Shown: positions 8,153 through 17,508 of the stretch, piece by piece
How positions within the stretch are numbered: position 1 is the stretch's first letter
Layout of the letters: the number at the start of each line of letters is the position of its first letter
Source of the DNA: an uncultured Lachnospiraceae bacterium
GTDB lineage: Bacteria > Bacillota > Clostridia > Lachnospirales > Lachnospiraceae
Assembly: GCA_910579275.1 (NCBI GenBank)
Contig: CAJTTO010000004.1
Coordinates: forward strand, 1 to 64,000
Length of the DNA: 64,000 bases
Direction: 5' to 3'
Notes under the pieces: model-generated
What the model was told of the DNA's origin: nothing
The model's database searches: none
What the model saw: the letters and a program-made list of their open reading frames with translations, nothing else
Made by a program: the position numbers and the translations under genes

Positions 8153-9136
8153 TTAATTATACAGCAAATCAAGCGTCCGGAGCACCTTGAAATCCCCTTT
8201 CATTTTCATGTCGCCTGACATAAATGCTTTCTGGAATGTCATGTTGCCCTGCATGATGTCATTCATCACATCCACCGATACCTGCATCTCAACATCGGAT
8301 TCATCTACATTACCATAGTAACACTCCATCTCCGTGTGGTTCACTTTTACAATCAGCGGCAGATTCGACTGCGGCATGATAAACTTGTACACCGCCTCAA
8401 ATCCCGGCTGCGGATGAAAGCGCTCCCGCAGCTCCTGCAAAAACATGGTGCTGTCAGGCTCTTTGACACTCATCAAATCCTTGAACATGCTGGCAAGTTC
8501 CTGAATATCTTCCTTCTGCTTCTGTACATACAAGTCATCGCTTGCAAGTTCGGACAGCTGCTCTGCCTCCTGCGGCGTCAGGTTCAGGCTCTGGGTAAAT
8601 GTCACTTTCTGCTTCACCGCGTGGTTGCTGTTCGGAAATACCGGCATCCTCTGATTGATGGAACGGTACATATCCTCTGTGCGCTTTTCAATTACGCGCG
8701 CATATCCGGCATTTTGCTCCAGTTCGGACACGTCCGCAATGTACCCGCATATGCCTGTCACAGGACGCCCGCCCAAAATCTCCCATGCCTCCACCAGATT
8801 TTTCATGGCATCATGCTCACCGTAGGTCGTCGCCATGACAACCGGACACATGTAAATGTTGGATATTTTTTCCTTATCTCCATACAGCCAGCAGGAGTCC
8901 AGAAACTGCTGCATATATCCGCCTATTCCATACCACTCTACCGTAGTAGCAAGAATCACTCCGTCCACGTCCTTGAGTGTCTGCGGCAGCGTGACAATAT
9001 TGTTCTTGAACTCATACAGGTCGTAGCGCTCCACACTGACATTGAGTTCACGCAGAACCTCCTGTATCTTGTTCAGCACATACAATGTCGGATCGCCTAT
9101 CAACCCTCTTGCACCATAATAAATATTAATTTTCAC
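8153..9136 (-). CDS. Flavodoxin-like NAD(P)H reductase fused to SCP2-like domain
   Basis: The first 160 residues form a flavodoxin/NADPH-dependent FMN reductase fold: MKINIYYGARGLIGDPTLYV for phosphate binding, VDGVILATTVEWYGIGGYMQ and MATTYGEHDAMKN for the isoalloxazine loops. The last 100 residues (from FEAVYKFIMPQSNLPLIV) read as an SCP2 sterol-carrier-like lipid-binding domain, with MNDIMQGNMTFQKAFMSGDM near the end. This combination suggests a reductase for a lipid-like quinone or other hydrophobic substrate, which is inference. The start is a GTG overlapping the stop of the rhomboid gene as GTGA, with GGAGGATACGGAAG upstream, so the two are translationally coupled. Confidence 0.78.
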   Translation of the reverse strand: MKINIYYGARGLIGDPTLYVLNKIQEVLRELNVSVERYDLYEFKNNIVTLPQTLKDVDGVILATTVEWYGIGGYMQQFLDSCWLYGDKEKISNIYMCPVVMATTYGEHDAMKNLVEAWEILGGRPVTGICGYIADVSELEQNAGYARVIEKRTEDMYRSINQRMPVFPNSNHAVKQKVTFTQSLNLTPQEAEQLSELASDDLYVQKQKEDIQELASMFKDLMSVKEPDSTMFLQELRERFHPQPGFEAVYKFIMPQSNLPLIVKVNHTEMECYYGNVDESDVEMQVSVDVMNDIMQGNMTFQKAFMSGDMKMKGDFKVLRTLDLLYN

Positions 9137-9750
9137 CTTCCGTATCCTCCCATATTCTTATTGCAAAGGTGCCTTATGGCATTCATGACTGCCATAACCA
9201 TCACGCCGCACATCAGTCCGCCAACGTGGGCTGCATTGTCAACCCGCTCCGCTCTAGCGCCCGCATACACCATATAAACAATCGCAAACGCAATTCTTCC
9301 TATTGAAACATTCCGATACCTGCCATGATGAATAATGACCAAAATCAGCAGCGCACCAATCAACCCGAAAATCGCACCGCTTGCGCCAACCGCATCATAG
9401 ATATCCCCTGTCAAAACGGAGTATAAAAGCGAGACAGCGCCTGCCGCGAATCCCGAAAGCAGATACACAGCCAGAAAGCGAATGTGGCCAAGCGCAGATT
9501 CCAGCATCTGACCAAGCCCGATCAAAAATATCATATTGCTGACAATATGGTCGATATCCGCATGCAGGAACATGCATGTAACAAGCCTATAATACTGTCT
9601 CTCAACAATCACCTTCTCAGCGTTCATACTTCCAATGTCGTACAGAAGTTCCCCTGTCTGTGTACATATAATATATGCAATAGCGTTTATAGCAAAAATG
9701 ATTAGCGTAACGAAATAGCTACGCCATGTTATTGTCTTCTCTCTCTCCAA
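9133..9750 (-). CDS. Rhomboid family intramembrane serine protease
   Basis: A 205-residue, six-helix membrane protein. The catalytic serine is in VGASGAIFGLIGALL (GASG motif, about residue 122), the catalytic histidine in NAAHVGGLMCGVMV near residue 178, and LHADIDHIVSNM provides the loop histidines and asparagine. Rhomboids cleave transmembrane substrates within the bilayer. The gene ends in a GTGA overlap with the flavodoxin-SCP2 gene, implying a two-gene operon. Substrate unknown. Confidence 0.88.
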   Translation of the reverse strand: MEREKTITWRSYFVTLIIFAINAIAYIICTQTGELLYDIGSMNAEKVIVERQYYRLVTCMFLHADIDHIVSNMIFLIGLGQMLESALGHIRFLAVYLLSGFAAGAVSLLYSVLTGDIYDAVGASGAIFGLIGALLILVIIHHGRYRNVSIGRIAFAIVYMVYAGARAERVDNAAHVGGLMCGVMVMAVMNAIRHLCNKNMGGYGR

Positions 9751-9793
9751 TCTCTCACCTTTTCAATCTGCAGAGCGTGTCTGAAAATCATTC

Positions 9794-10468
9794 CTACAAT
9801 CGCATATTATCCAGACAGTCTGCGCCGGAATTTTCAATGCTTTCCCTTATCAAAGGCGCGTGTACCTGACAATCTTCGACTGTCTGGATGTTATTTACAC
9901 CAATATACGTACATAACTCTCTGTCATATTGATTATGATTCCATGTGTCGTCGTTCCTGTGCAGTATGCTTGGTGCATCCCCACTATATTGATGTTTTAT
10001 TTTTTCTTGTCCTGTCGCAGAGTCGGTAATTCTCGTTCCATTCAGCATAATTCCGTTCCATGCCTCATTGAATGTATCCTTATTCCTGCCATTATTATCC
10101 AGATTCTTAGATCTCACAATGTTTCCGGGAAAAATATGGTGCGCTTCGCCGCTTTTTCCTCCCGCATTCAGATTACGTCTAAGTGTAGGTGCGCTTAAAT
10201 ACTGCTCATGCTGGTTTTCACAGTATGATGTATCCCCAGAATCATCCGGCTCGTAATCCCCGCATTTACACGCGTTCAGTGTAGCACCACAATTCATACA
10301 CCGCTGCATCTGAAGAACGCTTCCAGTACCCTGCGCAGAACAGTACCCTAGTTTCATATCCCTGCCTGCAAAACGATTCCCGCTGCGCAGTACCGGTGAT
10401 GGCATACTGCTGCGCCTTGTATCTCCATGCCGAATCATTGGTTTTTTTTCTACTTTCATTTCATACAT
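9794..10468 (-). CDS. Orphan AHH/HNH-type nuclease protein (polymorphic-toxin-like)
   Basis: The 224-residue protein starts at an ATG at 10468 with AAAAGGAG ten bases upstream; the frame is open for 31 more codons without a better site. Near residue 60-80 there is CMNCGATLNACKC, a CxxC...CxC small zinc knuckle. The C-terminal half reads GEAHHIFPGNIV, then FNEAWNGIMLNGT, and later HNQYDREL. That order (AHH, an Asn in a WNGI strand, a final H-N/H) matches the AHH branch of the HNH/endonuclease VII superfamily, known mainly as toxin tips of polymorphic and phage-like secretion effectors. No export domain and no adjacent immunity gene are seen. The upstream region carries a MITE-like palindrome and tandem repeats. 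Confidence 0.6.
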   Translation of the reverse strand: MYEMKVEKKPMIRHGDTRRSSMPSPVLRSGNRFAGRDMKLGYCSAQGTGSVLQMQRCMNCGATLNACKCGDYEPDDSGDTSYCENQHEQYLSAPTLRRNLNAGGKSGEAHHIFPGNIVRSKNLDNNGRNKDTFNEAWNGIMLNGTRITDSATGQEKIKHQYSGDAPSILHRNDDTWNHNQYDRELCTYIGVNNIQTVEDCQVHAPLIRESIENSGADCLDNMRL

Positions 10469-10494
10469 AGGTTCCACGCTCCTTTTGTGGGTTT

Positions 10495-10579
10495 GGAACT
10501 GTAGGAAAATAAGTGATACAGATTGCGCAGTCGGAGAAATAGACAAGTCAAGATGTGCCACTTATTTTTCTACAGTTCC
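10495..10579. mobile_element. MITE-like palindromic repeat, copy 1
   Basis: An 85-base element whose ends are inverted: GGAACTGTAGGAAAATAAGTG at the left (only 20 shown in common with the right end CACTTATTTTTCTACAGTTC). A longer relative lies at 44156-44313 with the same ends and AGATTGCG following the left arm. No coding capacity, so if mobile it depends on a transposase in trans. Confidence 0.65.
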
Positions 10580-10659
10580 TTAATGCCTTCTTCGAATGAT
10601 TATACCACACATTTCAAATTTCGGGTACCCCATTATCATGTCCGTTCTGTCCGGCTAGG
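10580..10659. other. Non-coding spacer before tandem repeat
   Basis: AT-rich sequence joining the palindromic element to the tandem repeat; no gene or signal recognised. Confidence 0.4.
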
Positions 10660-10961
10660 GACTGCCGGTTACAATTCACACCCACGCCGGTTTTTATCGG
10701 CATACACGCTATTGCGGTGTGAATGATAACAGATTTTGCACACAAAATGCTAAAGGGCAAGCATTTTGGCGCATGATTCCCACTACTTTGGTGGACGTCT
10801 GAACAGTAACGACTGCTGGTTACAATTCACACCCACGCCGGTTTTTATCAGCATACAAGCTATTGAGGTGTGAATGACAACCGATTTTGCACACAAAATG
10901 CTAAAGGGCAAGCATTTTGGCGCATGATTCCCACTACTTTGGTGGACGTCTGAACAGTACC
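10660..10961. repeat. Two 151-base direct tandem repeats with internal hairpins
   Basis: Unit 1 (10660-10810) and unit 2 (10811-10961) are nearly identical over their whole length; I count only about ten differences. Each contains TTCACACC near its start, which can pair with GGTGTGAA about 50 bases later, and then AAAATGCTAAAGGGCAAGCA, where AAAATGCT pairs with AGCATTTT. Differences in unit 2 within the first stem loop keep the TTCACACC arms. No open frame runs through both. They may be a duplicated structured RNA or a duplicated element; I do not recognise the family. Confidence 0.8.
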
Positions 10962-11345
10962 GAACTGCCCACGGTCTGACCGTTCAGCCGCAAAGGAGAA
11001 AATCGCAGACTTAATGTTCAAAGGGCTATGCTGATATTGGCAAAACTATGAAATTGACATAATCATTATATATTGTTAGAATGTACATGTTTCAAGGCAA
11101 TACATGAAACCAGATTCAACTCGGTTTCATTTTGGTAATTACGCTGTGATTTTAATGCGCGCTTTTAGCAAAAACTGCCATATTTCAATCTTTTCATTAT
11201 GACAATGCAGCTTTTCATTCAGTTTGGCAAAATAATATCTAATTTTGCAGCAAAAACTGCATCCTGTTTTGCCATGTCAAACTGCTGAAGCCTTCAGCAT
11301 TTTTATTACAGCTATTTATTTTACCATAGTAATAGGAGATTTAAA
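10962..11345. other. Long leader of the large surface-protein gene
   Basis: About 380 bases without a gene. It ends in TAATAGGAG before the ATG at 11346. A short hairpin, TGCTGAAGCCTTCAGCA followed by five T (11283-11304), lies 40 bases before the start and could act as an attenuator or as the terminator of an upstream leader RNA. TATATTGTTAGAAT at about 11067 is a loose promoter candidate only. Confidence 0.4.
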
Positions 11346-14300
11346 ATGTTTTATAAGAAATTTTGCAAATTTTTATCTGTAATGATCTGTACTTCAATCT
11401 GCATTGGAAGTCCCGCTATTACTTCTTTGGCAGAATCAGCACACACACAGTCAGGCATTGCATCTTCTGCATACGAAAACCTTTCATCCGAACCGTTTTC
11501 CACGGATTCAGCCTTTATCGAAAGCCCTGCGGCAGAGGACTCTTTATTTGAAAACGCCTCGGAAGAAATTTCTTCGCCTGATACTTCTTATCCTGACACT
11601 ACTTATGAAGAGGAATTGCCATCGGAATCATTTGCTACCGAAAATTCAACTTCCGAGCATAATTTTGAAAATCCATCCGACAATGACACCGAAGATGCTT
11701 CTGAGAGTGATTCCGAGGACAGCTCTGAAAATACCTCCGAAGATAATTCCGAAGATAATTCCATAGAAGAAAGCATGACCGAAACGCTGGAAGATGAGAC
11801 TTCCGATGAATTATCCACTGAAGAAACCACCACCGAAGAATCGACTGTGGAAGAATTAACAACAGAAGAAATTTTCACCGAAGAATTATCCACTGAAGAA
11901 ATGAGTACCGAAGAATTTCTGTCAGCGGACGCACAGCGCATGGCGGATATGGCAGATGCCGCGGACGCTTTTCGCGCGCTTCTGCAAGAAAAGCAGCTGA
12001 TGGCATTACTCTACCACACTGACAGTTATGATGTGCAGCACACCGCCGGTTCATACGACAATTCGGTTTCAACAATAAAGAGCGGGCATACCCTGTACAT
12101 TACCGGTATTGAAATCCTCGATGAACAAGTATGGTATCAGGTACGTTTCTGGGCAAACGGCGAGGAGCAGACAGGATATATCGAGGGTTATTACCTCGCC
12201 TACTCCGACGAAGACTGGATTGCATGGGAGCGGGCGTATCTGGCAGATATCTATCCGGACAGCAGGACTTACGGTATCACGGCATACCCAGACGCCGTCG
12301 GCAAGGCTGACACATCCGATATCGCCGCATTTCCTTCCCTTTATCAGGAAAGCCTGCGCGCACTCAAAGCACAGCATCCTACATGGACATTTGTTCCAAT
12401 GTACACCGGTCTTGACTTCAACACAGCAGTTTCAAACGAGATGGGCGCCAAAAGCCTTATCCAGAATACCTCCAGCAATGCTTCCAAGGGCTGGGTCGGA
12501 AGCGCATGCCCGACAGAGAGCGGCTGGTATTATGCGACGAAGCCAGCCGTAATGTACTATATGAATCCTTGCAACTTTTTAACCGAAACCTATATTTTCC
12601 AGTTTGAACAGCTGACCTTTAACGGCTCATACCACAATGTGTCGGCAATACAGACATTTCTGGGCAACACGTTCATGAAGGGGAAAATACCATCCGACGC
12701 CTCCGGAAGAACTTATGCGCAGGCATTTTTTGAAATCGGAAAAAACAGAAAGCTGAGTCCGATTCATCTCGCCTCACGCGTTTATCAGGAGCAGGGAAGC
12801 GGAACTTCTGCGCTGATATCGGGAACTTACAAAGGGTTTGAGGGTTATTACAATTATTTTAATGTCGGTGTCAACGGTTCCTCAACAGAGGAAAAAATCC
12901 GCAAAGGGCTTACCTATGCCAAAAGCAAAGGTTGGAATACCCGCTTTAAGTCATTGGAGGGCGGCGCCGCAACCATCGGCAACAACTATATCTTAAAGGG
13001 GCAGGACACCATCTATCTCGAAAAGTTTAACGTGGACGTGAACAGTCCGCACGGACTCTACAACCACCAGTATATGCAGAATATTCAGGCACCGGCAAGC
13101 GAATCCTCCTCCACAAAAAGAATGTACGCAGGCGCAGGAAGTCTGGACTCAGGATTTGTGTTCAAAATACCAGTATATCAGAATATGCCCGGTGAAAAGC
13201 CCATTCAGAGCCTTACTCTTGATAAGAACGAGGTCGTTCTTTACAGACCTGACACGCTTGCTGCCAATCCGGAAGCGTATCATTCGACTGCCACGTTAAA
13301 AGTAAGCATCAGCCCGTCGGATACCACGGACGACAAGACCATCAGCTGGACATCCTCCAATCCCAAGGCGTTATCTGTAAAAGCTGGGGAAAATACGCAG
13401 ACAGCTGTTGTCACGGCAATTGCGGCAGGGGATTTCACAATCACTGCCAAATCCCAGAACGGTAAAACTGCCCAGTGTAAAGTCCGCGTGGAGGCGCCAA
13501 TTTATAGTCTGAGACTGACAAATCTCAACACAGAAAATGATGGCGCTGATACATCCGCCACCCTATATGCTGGTCAGAGCCTTGCCCTAACGGCAGACTA
13601 TCTGCCAAAAGACACGACATCGGACACGCATATCGTCTGGTCAAGCTCGGATCCATCTGTGGCAAGCGTGGAGGGCGGTAAAATCACTGCCCACAAAAAG
13701 GGACGCACGACAATCACTGCCATACTCGCAGGGTACTCCGCTGCTTATGAAATCATTGTCAGCGAATGCACCGTCCGCTTTCTGAGTGCAGACGGGCAAA
13801 CACTTCGAGCGATTTCGGCAAGATATGGTTCCGCCATTGCGAAAGAAGACTTTCCGCAGATTGACAGCACCTCGGAAAAACAGTTTATCGGGTGGTACAC
13901 CCAAAAGGACGGTCAGGGCGCACAGTTTGATGAAAACACACTGATTTATGAAAATGACATCACGCTCTACCCCTATTTTGAAGAACAGGGAAAAGGCTTT
14001 TATGTCATTCCTGTCGGTGACAAAATCTACACAGGCGCACCGATTAAGCCGGAGGTTCTTGTTTATGACAGCATCTACAACGCTGATGACGGAAGTTACC
14101 AGCTTATCAAGCTAATCCAAGGACAGGATTACACAGTGTCATACAAAAACAATAAAGATGTCAGTACATCGTCCAATAAAGCGCCCACCATCACGGTAAA
14201 AGGGAAGGGAAATTACTCCGGTACCGATTCGGTTTCTTTTCGTATTCTCCCAAAGCCGCTTACCGACCATGATATCACTGCAAACGATATATCCATCGCA

Positions 14301-15947
14301 TACAACGGTAAAGTCCAGAAAGCATCCCCCGCAGTCTACCGCGATGGCAAAAAACTCACGAACAAGAAAGACTACACACTCACTTATCCATACGAAAACG
14401 CGGGTGCGTACAAAAATGCGGGCGTATATCCTATTGTGATAAAAGGAACCAAAAATTATTCCGGAACCGTCACGGTATATGAGACCATCAGCCAAAAGAC
14501 AATGCTCAGCAAAGTATCGGTCGCAAAAATACCGAACCAGACTTATCGAAATGAGCTGGTAGACAAAGACACCGGCAAGGGAATTATTCTGGACAAATTG
14601 ACGGTTACCTACAAAAAACAGCCGCTTGTCGAAAGCACAGACGGAGGCAAAACAGGAGACTACACAGTATCCTACACCAATAACATGGCAATCGGCACTG
14701 CCACGGTAACCATTACGGCTACTCCGAAAAGCGCATTTGCAGGTTCCAAAAGCGTGAAATACAAAATTGTAGGGACAAACATCAATAAGGCAAAAGTAGA
14801 AGGCATCACCCCCAAAACATACACGGGCAATGAAGCCGATGTTCTGCAGAATGACCTTACGCTGACCATTGATGACACGATTTTAAAAGAAAGCAGAGAC
14901 AATGGCGCCACAGGAGACTACACCGTATCCTATACGAACATCTCCAAAGCCGGAACGGCATCTGTCATTTTAAAGGGCATCAACGCATACAGCGGTCAGA
15001 TAAAGAAAACCTACAAAATCACAGGCTTTGACATCAGCGACACGAAGGATATCTCCATCTCCTATGCCACCGAGGACAATCCTTCCAGTCCCATACCGGT
15101 AAATGATTTGTCCGATATCCGATCCCCGTACATGAAGGGCGGCGCAAAACCACAGATTAGCCTTTCTCACATGGGCACGCAGCTTATCGTTGGCAAAGAC
15201 TATACGGTTTCATATGCAAACAATACATCTGTTACCACAAGTGAGACCCCTGAAAACAAGCTTCCAAAGATTACAATAAAGGGCAAGGGCAACTACAAAG
15301 GAAGCATACAAGGCGTATGGACAATTACAGACGGCGCAATGTCCCCTGACAAGCTGACAATGACTGCAAAGGACATTGCTTATAAAAACAAGCCAAACAG
15401 TTTCAAAACCACAGTGACCATAACGGATGCAAACGGCAAAAAGCTTGCCGCCGGTAAAGATTACGACAAAAACATTCTTTACACATACACCCAAGACACA
15501 ACGGTGTCCGCAGCCGACGGCACAACGGTACGCCGCAAAAAGGGCGATATGGTGGATAAAAATGATATTATTTCTGCCGATACCACAATTCAGGTATCGG
15601 TCACAGGTATCGGCGCCTATCTCGGAGACGGCAGTGCACAATTATCAACCACCTACCGCATCATCGCCACCGACATTGCAAAGGCAAAGCTAAAAGTCAG
15701 CGCAAAAGAGTACTTAAACGGAAATGCTGTCAAATTAACATCATCCGATATCGAGCTGACACTCAACGGAGCAAAGCTTGTGTATGGTACTGACTATATC
15801 ATTGACGAAAGCACCTACACAAATAACACCAAAAAGGGGAAAGCCACCGTTGTCCTGCGCGGCACAGGCAAAAACTTCGGCGGGCAGCGCAAGATTACCT
15901 TTACAATCGGTTCAAAGCTGCTCGTTTGGTGGAAAAATTTGTCCTGA
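11346..15947 (+). CDS. Giant secreted protein: acidic stalk, SH3, glucosaminidase, Ig-like and repeat domains
   Basis: The 1533 residues start with a signal peptide (MFYKKFCKFLSVMICTSICI...) and an acidic Ser/Thr/Glu-rich stretch to about residue 195 with TEELSTEEMSTEEF-type repeats. An SH3-like segment follows (about 205-275). Residues 335-600 resemble the endo-beta-N-acetylglucosaminidase/LytD family: FLTETYIFQFEQLTFN, HLASRVYQEQGSGTSALISG and FEGYYNYFNVGV. Then come two Big2-like Ig domains (KTISWTSSNPKALSV, HIVWSSSDPSVASVEGGKIT), one InlB/Flg_new repeat ending QFIGWYTQKDGQGAQFDENT, and seven or so repeats of the pattern DYTVSYTNNxxxGTATV with GKGNYSG. No LPxTG signal is seen. A role in wall remodelling or surface display is inferred. 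Confidence 0.85.
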   Translation: MFYKKFCKFLSVMICTSICIGSPAITSLAESAHTQSGIASSAYENLSSEPFSTDSAFIESPAAEDSLFENASEEISSPDTSYPDTTYEEELPSESFATENSTSEHNFENPSDNDTEDASESDSEDSSENTSEDNSEDNSIEESMTETLEDETSDELSTEETTTEESTVEELTTEEIFTEELSTEEMSTEEFLSADAQRMADMADAADAFRALLQEKQLMALLYHTDSYDVQHTAGSYDNSVSTIKSGHTLYITGIEILDEQVWYQVRFWANGEEQTGYIEGYYLAYSDEDWIAWERAYLADIYPDSRTYGITAYPDAVGKADTSDIAAFPSLYQESLRALKAQHPTWTFVPMYTGLDFNTAVSNEMGAKSLIQNTSSNASKGWVGSACPTESGWYYATKPAVMYYMNPCNFLTETYIFQFEQLTFNGSYHNVSAIQTFLGNTFMKGKIPSDASGRTYAQAFFEIGKNRKLSPIHLASRVYQEQGSGTSALISGTYKGFEGYYNYFNVGVNGSSTEEKIRKGLTYAKSKGWNTRFKSLEGGAATIGNNYILKGQDTIYLEKFNVDVNSPHGLYNHQYMQNIQAPASESSSTKRMYAGAGSLDSGFVFKIPVYQNMPGEKPIQSLTLDKNEVVLYRPDTLAANPEAYHSTATLKVSISPSDTTDDKTISWTSSNPKALSVKAGENTQTAVVTAIAAGDFTITAKSQNGKTAQCKVRVEAPIYSLRLTNLNTENDGADTSATLYAGQSLALTADYLPKDTTSDTHIVWSSSDPSVASVEGGKITAHKKGRTTITAILAGYSAAYEIIVSECTVRFLSADGQTLRAISARYGSAIAKEDFPQIDSTSEKQFIGWYTQKDGQGAQFDENTLIYENDITLYPYFEEQGKGFYVIPVGDKIYTGAPIKPEVLVYDSIYNADDGSYQLIKLIQGQDYTVSYKNNKDVSTSSNKAPTITVKGKGNYSGTDSVSFRILPKPLTDHDITANDISIAYNGKVQKASPAVYRDGKKLTNKKDYTLTYPYENAGAYKNAGVYPIVIKGTKNYSGTVTVYETISQKTMLSKVSVAKIPNQTYRNELVDKDTGKGIILDKLTVTYKKQPLVESTDGGKTGDYTVSYTNNMAIGTATVTITATPKSAFAGSKSVKYKIVGTNINKAKVEGITPKTYTGNEADVLQNDLTLTIDDTILKESRDNGATGDYTVSYTNISKAGTASVILKGINAYSGQIKKTYKITGFDISDTKDISISYATEDNPSSPIPVNDLSDIRSPYMKGGAKPQISLSHMGTQLIVGKDYTVSYANNTSVTTSETPENKLPKITIKGKGNYKGSIQGVWTITDGAMSPDKLTMTAKDIAYKNKPNSFKTTVTITDANGKKLAAGKDYDKNILYTYTQDTTVSAADGTTVRRKKGDMVDKNDIISADTTIQVSVTGIGAYLGDGSAQLSTTYRIIATDIAKAKLKVSAKEYLNGNAVKLTSSDIELTLNGAKLVYGTDYIIDESTYTNNTKKGKATVVLRGTGKNFGGQRKITFTIGSKLLVWWKNLS

Positions 15948-15991
15948 TACGCCGTTTCGCGCGTACATGATAAAAACGCGGGGGCAGCGCA

Positions 15992-17461
15992 TTAACAGTA
16001 CGTAAAGCATGTTCTTCCAAATCGGAGCCGGTCTCCCGGTTCCAATGCCACGGACTGGTTCACCCCCAGCAGCTCCCCATTGCGGACTGTACCATTCGTA
16101 GAATTTAAATCACACACATAGACACGGCCGTCACGCTCCTCAAAGCGCGCATGCATTTTGCTGACGGCTGTGTCATTTATTACAAAGTCAACTACATTCG
16201 CAAGCTTTCCAACCGTCATTGGAAGTTTGTCCAGTATCACCTGAATCTCCCTTCCGTCTATTTTTCCGCAAAGTACCCGTTCTTCCACAATTCCGCTGCC
16301 AAGGCATACGGTCTCCGGACAGCTGACATCACGGACAAAATTATCTTCTGTATCGTTTTCTGAACGTTCCGTTTCTACCCCAAGCTGCGGTCGGCTGTAA
16401 TAGGCTGCGTCCTCATCATCACTGTAATCGTCATGCAGACTTCCTGCCTCCTTATCCTGTTTTCTTTTTTTGGCGTAACAGGCAAAGAAAAGCACGCCAG
16501 CCACACCAGCCATGCCTACGGCTCCGCACAGGTACAGCTCATTGTTACCGCTTAGTTCCACGGAATTAATCAGTCTCGCCCCCAGCACAATTGCCCCGGC
16601 GCACAGCGAAACAAATACACAGAAAATTCCGCCAATCAGGTCACCGATATCCTTTAACTTTCCTTTTTGCGGCGTTTCACGCTCCGCAGTGCCGTCATTC
16701 TCGGCAGCGGTACTGTATGTATCATATTCGTAAAGACTGTCTACATTCCTTTCCACCGGCGGTTTTATGCGACACATTTCTAATTTGTCTGCGTCACGGG
16801 GCACTTCACGCAAAGCCGGATGCATTGTCTCAGGCTCTTTCCGCATGGCAGCCTCCTGCTGATACGGCGGTTTTGAATCCATATTCAAAATTACCTGATC
16901 CAACATACTGCCAATCTCGCACATGACATAATTGGGGTTTCTGGTGTAGCGGTAGACGCGATACCCAAGCATTACGGCACATGCATCTGTATGGTCGATT
17001 CTGGCGAGCAGTTCATCGACAAATTCCATAAATGCCAGCCGCACATCACCCGCATACTCCGGATAACAGACAAAATACGGTTCCATTTTTTCGACATCAA
17101 CATAGATAAACTGTGATTTTATAAGGATCTGTGTCCCGTCCAGCAAGTACTCCTCGAGCCTGTCAAATAAGCGGACACATCCCGATAACAGTTTTCTCAG
17201 TGCATCATGTCCAATTTCATTTTTGTCGTAAACTCTGTCAAGCGACTGAAGGGAATTAATCTCATAATAGTATCTGCTCTCCCCGTTACTTAACCTGTGT
17301 GTCACAGGCAGAAGACCCGGAATGCGGTTTTCAAGCAGCATCCTTGTGCGGTAATCCGCTGTCCGGTTTGCCCCCTTTCCGAAAAAATCGCACTTATGCA
17401 ATATCATGTAGTTGTGATTCATGCTCCTCTCAAAGCTGATATCAGGCATCGTCTCGTTCAT
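15992..17461 (-). CDS. DUF6382 and FHA domain membrane protein of the Tad locus
   Basis: A 489-residue protein. The N-terminal 200 residues, beginning with SFERSMNHNYMIL and including GLLPVTHRLSNGESRYYYEI, fit DUF6382. Two hydrophobic segments near residues 285-330 (IGGIFCVFVSLCAGAIVLGA; LYLCGAVGMAGVAGVLFFAC) anchor it. The C-terminus is a forkhead-associated domain: GKLANVVDFVINDTAVSKMH, then VYVCDLNSTNGTVRNGELL, with the S-x-x-H and NG residues needed to bind phosphothreonine. It is the last gene of the Tad pilus operon. FHA proteins usually read Ser/Thr kinase signals, so control of pilus assembly by phosphorylation is a reasonable inference. Confidence 0.85.
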   Translation of the reverse strand: MNETMPDISFERSMNHNYMILHKCDFFGKGANRTADYRTRMLLENRIPGLLPVTHRLSNGESRYYYEINSLQSLDRVYDKNEIGHDALRKLLSGCVRLFDRLEEYLLDGTQILIKSQFIYVDVEKMEPYFVCYPEYAGDVRLAFMEFVDELLARIDHTDACAVMLGYRVYRYTRNPNYVMCEIGSMLDQVILNMDSKPPYQQEAAMRKEPETMHPALREVPRDADKLEMCRIKPPVERNVDSLYEYDTYSTAAENDGTAERETPQKGKLKDIGDLIGGIFCVFVSLCAGAIVLGARLINSVELSGNNELYLCGAVGMAGVAGVLFFACYAKKRKQDKEAGSLHDDYSDDEDAAYYSRPQLGVETERSENDTEDNFVRDVSCPETVCLGSGIVEERVLCGKIDGREIQVILDKLPMTVGKLANVVDFVINDTAVSKMHARFEERDGRVYVCDLNSTNGTVRNGELLGVNQSVALEPGDRLRFGRTCFTYC

Positions 17462-17508
17462 CCATTGTCAACCTCCATTTTGAATTCAAGTTTATCCCCG
17501 CCCCTGTT

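Noticed and set aside
10660..10961. CRISPR array
   Set aside because: Only two units of 151 bases, without spacers between short repeats and without cas genes.
10962..11345. Riboswitch (c-di-GMP type) in the leader of the surface protein
   Set aside because: I searched for the conserved GEMM core motifs and did not find them; only a short terminator-like hairpin is present.
11603..11941. Minus-strand Ser/Val repeat frame (SSVDNSSVKISS...)
   Set aside because: Antisense of the acidic Glu/Ser/Thr repeats of the giant secreted protein.
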